Translations under genes and position numbers: made by a program | The notes under the pieces: generated by a model | Told to the model about the DNA's origin: nothing | The model's database searches: none | The model's input: the letters and a program-made list of their open reading frames with translations, nothing else | Shown here: positions 43,829-48,812 of the stretch, piece after piece | Numbering within the stretch: position 1 is the first letter of the stretch | Layout of the letters: each line of letters starts with the position of its first letter | Assembly (NCBI GenBank): GCA_903840385.1 | Contig: CAIMFT010000125.1 | Location: forward strand, 1-48,812 | Reading direction: 5' to 3' | Source: an uncultured Holophagaceae bacterium | GTDB lineage: Bacteria > Acidobacteriota > Holophagae > Holophagales > Holophagaceae | Length of the DNA stretch: 48,812 bases

Positions 43829-45484
43829 ATGTACCAGAAGGATTTCCTGGATCAGGTCCGCACGCAGCTCACCGTGAAGGAGGATCCTTCCAAGCTGCGG
43901 GAGCGTTCCTTTGAGACCACCTCCGGCATCCCTCTGAAGAACAGCTACACCCCGGCGGACCTGGCGGACCACGATCCGCTCAAGGATCTGGGCGCTCCCG
44001 GCAAGTTCCCCTACACCCGCCACGTGCAGCCCACGGGCTACCGGGGCCGCCTCTGGACCATGCGCCAGTACGCCGGCTTTGCCACGGCCGAGGAGAGCAA
44101 CGCCCGCTACCGCTACCTGCTGGAGCAGGGCACCACGGGCCTCTCGGTGGCCTTCGACCTCCCCACGCAGATTGGCATGGACCCTGACCATGAGATGGCT
44201 CTGGGCGAGGTGGGCAAGGTGGGCGTGTCCATCAGCTCCATCCACGACATGCGCACCCTCTTCCGGGACATCCCCCTGGACAAGGTCACCACCAGCATGA
44301 CCATCAACGCACCGGCGGCAGTGCTGCTGGCCCTCTACCTGGCCGTGGCCGAGGAGCAGGGCGTCAGCTGGGACAAGGTGGGCGGCACCATCCAGAACGA
44401 CATCCTGAAGGAGTACATGGCCCGGGGCACCTACATCTTCCCGCCCCGCCAGAGCCTGCGCCTCATCACGGACATCTTCGCCTTCTGCGCCGAGCAGGTG
44501 CCGGGCTGGAACACCATCTCCATCTCTGGCTACCACATCCGGGAAGCGGGCTGCACCGCCGCCCAGGAGATCGCCTTCACCCTGGGTGATGGCATCGCCT
44601 ACGTCCAGGCGGCTCTGGATGCGGGCCTCAAGCTGGAGGTCTTTGCCCCCCGCCTGAGCTTCTTCTTCAACGCCCACAACCAGTTCTTCGAAGAGGTCGC
44701 CAAGTTCCGCGCCGCCCGCCGCCTGTGGGCCCGGATCATGAAGGATCGTTTCAAAACCGACGATGCAAAAAGCCAGATGTTGCGTTTCCACACGCAGACT
44801 GCGGGCAGCACCCTCACGGCCCAGCAGCCGGACAACAACATCGTCCGCACCACCGTGCAGGCCATGGCGGCGGTCTGCGGCGGCACCCAGAGCCTCCACA
44901 CCAACAGCCGGGACGAGGCCCTGGCCCTCCCCACCGAGGTGAGCGCCCGCATCGCCCTGCGCACCCAGCAGATCCTGGCCCTCGAGTCCCGGGTGGCGGA
45001 CGTGGTGGATCCCTTCGCCGGCAGCTACTACGTGGAGTCCCTCACGGATGAGCTGGAGGCCCGCGCTCTGGCCCTGCTCACCAAGGTGGATGAGCTCGGC
45101 GGCATGGTCAGTGCCATCGAGAAGGGCTTCCCCCAGCGGGAGATCCAGAACGCGGCCTACGCCTACCAGAAGGGCGTGGAGAAGGGCGAGCAGGTGGTGG
45201 TGGGTGTGAACCGCTTCACCATCACGGGCGAGGTCAAGCCGGACCTCCTGCGGGTGGACGAGGCCCTGGGCGCCGTGCGCCGCCAGCAGGTCGCCGCCAT
45301 CCGGGCAGCTCGGAAGCAGGCCGCTGTAGACACCTGTCTGGCGGACCTGCGCGCTGGCGCAGCCGGCACCGCCAACCTGATGCCCCTGATCCTCGCTGCC
45401 GTGAAGGCCGAGGCCACCGTGGGCGAGGTCTGCGATGCCCTGCGCAGCGTCTTCGGGGAGTACCAGGAGCAGATGGTGCTCTGA
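43829..45484 (+). CDS. methylmalonyl-CoA mutase, catalytic large subunit
   Basis: A 551-residue acyl-CoA mutase catalytic barrel without the B12 domain. It contains [57 protein letters not shown], typical of the substrate-binding N-terminus, then [54 protein letters not shown] and [15 protein letters not shown]. It needs the separate cobalamin subunit, most likely that at 3559-3957. The reaction links propionyl-CoA metabolism to the citric acid cycle. GGAGG (43820-43824) precedes the ATG. It is divergent from the amidohydrolase gene. Confidence 0.95.
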   Translation: MYQKDFLDQVRTQLTVKEDPSKLRERSFETTSGIPLKNSYTPADLADHDPLKDLGAPGKFPYTRHVQPTGYRGRLWTMRQYAGFATAEESNARYRYLLEQGTTGLSVAFDLPTQIGMDPDHEMALGEVGKVGVSISSIHDMRTLFRDIPLDKVTTSMTINAPAAVLLALYLAVAEEQGVSWDKVGGTIQNDILKEYMARGTYIFPPRQSLRLITDIFAFCAEQVPGWNTISISGYHIREAGCTAAQEIAFTLGDGIAYVQAALDAGLKLEVFAPRLSFFFNAHNQFFEEVAKFRAARRLWARIMKDRFKTDDAKSQMLRFHTQTAGSTLTAQQPDNNIVRTTVQAMAAVCGGTQSLHTNSRDEALALPTEVSARIALRTQQILALESRVADVVDPFAGSYYVESLTDELEARALALLTKVDELGGMVSAIEKGFPQREIQNAAYAYQKGVEKGEQVVVGVNRFTITGEVKPDLLRVDEALGAVRRQQVAAIRAARKQAAVDTCLADLRAGAAGTANLMPLILAAVKAEATVGEVCDALRSVFGEYQEQMVL

Positions 45485-45622
45485 GGCGGTTCCCCGCTGA
45501 GAAAGCCCCCAGCCTTCCAGCTGACTGCCAGGTGCAGGTCATTCACGATCCTGGTATCCTTGTTGCAACGTCTTTTTAACCTTTCCCCGCTCGACGGGGT
45601 CACTTACACCACAGGAGCCACC

Positions 45623-45877
45623 ATGCGCATCGCCACCCTCATCACTGCTGCCGCCGTGCTGCTTGCCATCCCCGCCCAGGCCAAGATGCCCTTCGTGAAG
45701 AAAGCCCAGGAAGCTGGCTTCACCGAGGTCAAGGACTGCAAGGCCTGCCACTCCGCCCTCCCCGTCAAGAAGGACGGCGAGATGACCGAGCGCGGCAAGT
45801 TCCTCAAGGCCACCAAGGCCGCCAAGAAGGCCGCCGAAGTGGACGTCAACTGGCTGAAGGACTTCAAGGCCAACTAA
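45623..45877 (+). CDS. small periplasmic monohaem cytochrome c
   Basis: An 84-residue secreted protein: signal peptide of about 20 residues ending AQA, then one haem site CKACH at 39-43, and a lysine-rich C-terminal helix. The mature part is about 64 residues, small for a cytochrome c. No methionine ligand position is obvious (one M lies in DGEMTERG near 53). It may act as an electron carrier for the larger cytochromes downstream. AGGAG (45613-45617) is its ribosome binding site. A small hairpin (CCCCG/CGGGG, 45585-45599) lies upstream. Confidence 0.85.
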   Translation: MRIATLITAAAVLLAIPAQAKMPFVKKAQEAGFTEVKDCKACHSALPVKKDGEMTERGKFLKATKAAKKAAEVDVNWLKDFKAN

Positions 45878-45890
45878 GCCCAAAGGAACA

Positions 45891-45928
45891 GAAACAGCGC
45901 CGGGAGGGCCTCCTCCCGGCGCTGTTTC
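45891..45928 (+). terminator. terminator after the monohaem cytochrome gene
   Basis: A perfect 17-bp inverted repeat, GAAACAGCGCCGGGAGG and its complement, around GCCT. The T-run is short (TTTCCGTTT). Confidence 0.85.
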
Positions 45929-45998
45929 CGTTTGGGGGGTTTCTCGAGGTCTCGTTCCGGACAAGTCCCCCGAGGCAAAGGCAGGCCCGGCCTGGTTG

Positions 45999-46014
45999 AG
46001 TGATCCAGATCACT
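45999..46014. promoter_or_regulatory. CRP/FNR-family binding palindrome before the c/b fusion cytochrome gene
   Basis: AGTGATC-CA-GATCACT is a perfect palindrome with the GTGA-N6-TCAC core recognised by CRP/FNR-type regulators. A -10-like TATAGA lies at 46048-46053 without a good -35, as in activator-dependent promoters. The centre would be about 53 bases before the predicted start site. Confidence 0.7.
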
Positions 46015-46070
46015 GCCCTTGGCAGGGGAGGAGAACTCAGGCTAGGGTATAGAGGACACATGAGGTAGCT

Positions 46071-47951
46071 ATGCGACTGCTCTTGGCGGGATTGCTCTCC
46101 ATTGCCCTCTTTGGGGCACCGCCCAGCGCGAAGGATTGCCTCGGCTGCCACGAGGTCGACCTGGTGAAGTTCGAGGCCTCGAAGCACGCCAGCATTGGCT
46201 GTTTCGGCTGCCACACGTCCATCACCAAGCTACCCCATGCCGACAAGCCCGCCAAGGTGGACTGCTCCAGCTGCCACGACGGCCAGGTCAAGGCCTACGC
46301 CAAGAGCGTCCATGGAATGGCCAAGAAGAGCGGCATGGCGGACTCCGCCACCTGCGCCTCCTGCCACGGCACCCCCCACCTGATCATGGGTGGCAACGAC
46401 TCCAAGGTGGCCAAGAAGAACCTGGCCGACACCTGCGGGTCTTGCCACAGCAACCCCGAGTTCCTGTCCCGGCACCACAACATCCCCTTTGCCAAGCCGG
46501 TGGAAGCCTACAAGCTGAGCCTCCACGGCCGGGAAGTGGCCAAGGGCAACGATGCCGCGGCCTCCTGCTCCGACTGCCACGGCAGCCACGACATCCTGCC
46601 CTCCCAGAACCCCGCCGCCAAGGTAAACCGAGCCAACGTGGCCGAGACCTGTGGCGTGTGCCATCCCTCCGTCCAGGCCGTCTACATGGACAGTGTCCAT
46701 GGTCTGGCCGTCAAGAATGGCCACAAGGACTCTCCCACCTGCACCGGCTGCCACGGCGAGCACAACATCCAGGCCCCCTCGGAGATTGGCTCCCTGGTGA
46801 ACGCTGCCCGGGTGTCCACCGTGACTTGCGGCCGCTGCCATGGGGATGAGCGCCTCGACTCCCGCTACAGCTTCGGCGACAAGGTCTCCGCCTACCAGGA
46901 CAGCTTCCACGGCCTGGCTGTGCGGGGTGGCCAGAAGCACGCCGCCAACTGCGCCTCCTGCCACGGCGTCCACAACATCCTGCCCTCGACAGACATCCGC
47001 TCCACCATCAATCCGGCGAACCTGCAGAAGACCTGCGGCGTCTGCCACCCCGGCGTGGGCGACAAGATCGCCAAGGGCCGGGTGCACGTGCGCACCGCCG
47101 GCGGGATCGAGCACATCAGCGTCCGCTGGATCCGCCTGGCCTACTACGCTCTGATTCCCATGACCATCGGCTTCATGCTGTTCCACAACGGCATCGACTG
47201 GCTGGCCAAGCTGCGCCGCAAGAAGCCCCACCACAACACGGGGGAGCAGCTGCCCCGCATGAACCGCTACTTCCGCTGGACCCACGGCCTGGTCATGGTG
47301 AGCTTCATCACCCTGGTGGTCACAGGCTTCGCCCTGAAGTTCCCGGAATCCGGTTGGATTCAGGCCTTTGGGCTGGGCGGGGCCGGGCAGGTGCGCGGCA
47401 TCATCCACCGCATCGCCGGTGCTGTGATCATGGGCGCCACAGGCCTCCACATCCTCCACCTGATCCTGGTGAAGCGCGACCGCATCATGGTCTGGGAGTT
47501 GCTGCCCAGCCTGCAGGACGCCAAGGACATCGGCAACATGCTGGCCCACAACCTGGGCTTCAATGTGAAGCGACCCACCTTCGGGATGTTCGGCTACGCC
47601 GAGAAGATGGAGTACTGGGCCTTCATGTGGGGCACGGTCGTCATGGCCGTCACCGGCATCCTGCTCTGGGCCAAGGACACGAGCATGCACTTCTTCCCAG
47701 TCTGGGTCATGGACGCAGCCACCGCCGCCCACTGGTACGAAGCCATCCTGGCCACCCTCAGCATCCTGGTCTGGCACTGGTACCTGGTAATCTTCGATCC
47801 GGATGTCTATCCCATGGACCTGGCTTGGCTTACGGGCAAGGCCTCGGCCGACCACATGCGGGAGACCCGCCCTGAGTACTATCGCGACCTCATGAACCAG
47901 CAGGCCGCCAAGGACGGGGACGACACCCCGGAGGCTGAGGACAAGCACTGA
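46071..47951 (+). CDS. eleven-haem cytochrome c fused to a cytochrome b membrane domain (CbcL-like quinol oxidoreductase)
   Basis: A 626-residue protein. After a signal peptide (1-20), eleven CXXCH haem sites start at residues 23, 44, 65, 95, 122, 166, 194, 224, 253, 294 and 322. Four copies of a module S-x-H-G...CXXCHG-x-H-x-I begin near 79, 150, 208 and 278. From about 350 on there are five membrane helices with histidines fit for b-haems (RWTHGLVM, IIHRIAG, LHILHL, HWYEAIL, VWHWYLV), like Ni-Fe hydrogenase/formate dehydrogenase cytochrome b. The layout is that of Geobacter CbcL, which takes electrons from menaquinol toward extracellular acceptors. GAGG (46062-46065) precedes the ATG. The exact acceptor is inferred. 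Confidence 0.88.
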   Translation: MRLLLAGLLSIALFGAPPSAKDCLGCHEVDLVKFEASKHASIGCFGCHTSITKLPHADKPAKVDCSSCHDGQVKAYAKSVHGMAKKSGMADSATCASCHGTPHLIMGGNDSKVAKKNLADTCGSCHSNPEFLSRHHNIPFAKPVEAYKLSLHGREVAKGNDAAASCSDCHGSHDILPSQNPAAKVNRANVAETCGVCHPSVQAVYMDSVHGLAVKNGHKDSPTCTGCHGEHNIQAPSEIGSLVNAARVSTVTCGRCHGDERLDSRYSFGDKVSAYQDSFHGLAVRGGQKHAANCASCHGVHNILPSTDIRSTINPANLQKTCGVCHPGVGDKIAKGRVHVRTAGGIEHISVRWIRLAYYALIPMTIGFMLFHNGIDWLAKLRRKKPHHNTGEQLPRMNRYFRWTHGLVMVSFITLVVTGFALKFPESGWIQAFGLGGAGQVRGIIHRIAGAVIMGATGLHILHLILVKRDRIMVWELLPSLQDAKDIGNMLAHNLGFNVKRPTFGMFGYAEKMEYWAFMWGTVVMAVTGILLWAKDTSMHFFPVWVMDAATAAHWYEAILATLSILVWHWYLVIFDPDVYPMDLAWLTGKASADHMRETRPEYYRDLMNQQAAKDGDDTPEAEDKH

Positions 47952-47961
47952 CCGAAATTTT

Positions 47962-47975
47962 GTGACCTTGATCTG
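47962..47975. promoter_or_regulatory. possible second CRP/FNR-like site
   Basis: TGTGA-CCTTGA-TCTG keeps one good half (GTGA) and a degenerate second half. AATAAT (47999-48004) downstream may be a -10. The centre would be about 43 bases before the predicted start site, a normal activator distance. Confidence 0.3.
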
Positions 47976-48056
47976 GCGAGATTGACCACCTTTGAGTGAA
48001 TAATAGGGACAACCCCCTGGGGTACCACTGCCCTGTCATTCCTCAAAGGACCCGTC

Positions 48057-48812
48057 ATGATCCTGGATATCCGTCCAACCATCCGTCCAGTGCGCCGTTC
48101 CAGCTGGCTGCTGGGTGCCCTGCTCCTGGTCGGCGCGCTCCTGACTTCCGCTCCGGCTCAGGCCGCCGGGGGCAAGGCCGTCAAGGAGAACTGCTTCGAC
48201 TGCCACAGCGACACGACCATGACCAAGGACGTGGCGCCGGGCAAGACCAAGTCCCTGTTTGTGGACGAGGCCAAGTTCGGTGGCTCGGTCCACAAGGGCA
48301 TGGGCTGCAAGAGCTGCCACGCGGACATCAAGGACCACCCCAACGATGGCGTGGACCCGAAGCCCGTGAACTGCGCCACCTGCCACTCGGAAGAGGACAA
48401 GATCTACCAGACCAGCATCCACGGCATGAGCAAGTCCCTGGGTGCCTCGGGTGCGGCCACCTGCGTCAGCTGCCACGGCAACCACGACATCGTGCCCGTC
48501 AAGTCGCACACCTCGCCCGTCTACAAGATGAACCTGCCCAAGACCTGCGCCAAGTGCCACGCCAACAAGAACTTGACGGACGAGTACAAGATGATGTACC
48601 CCTCCGTGGGCTCCCAGTACCAGGAGAGCATCCACGGCATGGCGCTGCTGCAGAAGGGCCTCATCGTCGCCCCCAGCTGCAACGACTGCCATGGCGTCCA
48701 TGACATCAAGCGCAGCGTCGATCGCAGCTCACCCATCAACCACGCCAACGTGACCAAGACCTGCGGCAAGTGCCATGTCACCGTGGAGGAGATCTACAAC
48801 AAGAGCATCCAC
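48057..48812 (+). CDS. multihaem cytochrome c, N-terminal part (runs off the window)
   Basis: The first 252 codons are present and the frame is still open at the edge. A basic leader and signal peptide (about 1-37, ending AQA) precede seven CXXCH sites starting at residues 46, 84, 106, 136, 164, 208 and 236. The S-I-H-G...CXXCHG-x-H-D-I module of the preceding cytochrome occurs here too (about 120 and 191), so the two are related. The C-terminus is outside, so it may be soluble or a c/b fusion like its neighbour. AAAGGA lies 6 bases before the ATG. It probably works in the same respiratory chain. Confidence 0.9.
   Translation, partial: MILDIRPTIRPVRRSSWLLGALLLVGALLTSAPAQAAGGKAVKENCFDCHSDTTMTKDVAPGKTKSLFVDEAKFGGSVHKGMGCKSCHADIKDHPNDGVDPKPVNCATCHSEEDKIYQTSIHGMSKSLGASGAATCVSCHGNHDIVPVKSHTSPVYKMNLPKTCAKCHANKNLTDEYKMMYPSVGSQYQESIHGMALLQKGLIVAPSCNDCHGVHDIKRSVDRSSPINHANVTKTCGKCHVTVEEIYNKSIH

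Noticed and set aside
46021..46047. Full sigma-70 promoter with -35 for the fusion cytochrome gene
   Set aside because: No acceptable -35 hexamer lies 15-19 bases before TATAGA; an activator-dependent promoter is more likely.

Overview
The window is GC-rich bacterial chromosome. Its gene content best fits a Gram-negative, flavin- and cytochrome-rich anaerobic respirer of the Holophaga/Geothrix type (Acidobacteriota). The indicators are a System II cytochrome c maturation operon, a multiheme c/b fusion cytochrome next to a second multiheme cytochrome, a meso-diaminopimelate type MurE, split methylmalonyl-CoA mutase subunits and many two-component proteins. The taxon is inferred from gene content and style, not from a marker comparison. 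I see no rRNA, tRNA, CRISPR array, insertion sequence or phage gene.

Layout. 1-4.8 kb: tail of a probable nitronate monooxygenase-like flavoprotein, a chemoreceptor, a minus-strand operon trmL - methylmalonyl-CoA mutase B12 subunit - radA, and a divergent HIT protein. 4.9-11.1 kb: a plus-strand signalling module (response regulator, FIST sensor, large soluble hybrid histidine kinase, double-receiver regulator) followed by a terminator. 11.2-23.9 kb: the division and cell-wall (dcw) cluster mraZ-rsmH-ftsL-ftsI-murE-(tsaC)-murF-mraY-(opposed EAL gene)-murD-(FAD dehydrogenase). It is preceded by a regular five-unit, 10-bp-period array that matches the MraZ operator type, and it is closed by a terminator. 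24.0-27.5 kb: minus-strand operon of a lipoprotein, ResB and CcsA for cytochrome c maturation. 27.6-31.2 kb: SpoU methyltransferase, a poorly coding stretch, then a FixL/FixJ-like kinase/regulator pair. 31.2-38.4 kb: metabolic genes (thioredoxin-like, DUF1295 methyltransferase-like, zinc alcohol dehydrogenase, hotdog thioesterase, pyrC, guaB, oligopeptide-type ABC ATPase). 38.5-43.8 kb: DUF465 protein, hutI, a degenerate transpeptidase-like secreted protein, GIY-YIG protein, rpe, amidohydrolase. 43.8-48.8 kb: methylmalonyl-CoA mutase large subunit, a small monoheme cytochrome, an 11-haem cytochrome c/b fusion resembling CbcL-type quinol oxidoreductases, and the start of another multihaem cytochrome that runs off the window.

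How the parts fit. The CcsA/ResB operon supplies the haem ligation needed by the right-hand cytochromes. A perfect CRP/FNR-family palindrome upstream of the c/b fusion suggests control by redox or energy state. The two methylmalonyl-CoA mutase subunits lie about 40 kb apart on opposite strands but must assemble into one enzyme. Several intergenic gaps carry short palindromic or heptameric repeat elements in inverted pairs; these are the main structures not explained by genes. No clear new multi-gene system stands out. The most unusual items are the degenerate transpeptidase-like protein, the double-receiver protein with a broken GGDEF domain, the FIST signalling module, the repeat elements and the c/b fusion cytochrome with its regulatory palindrome.
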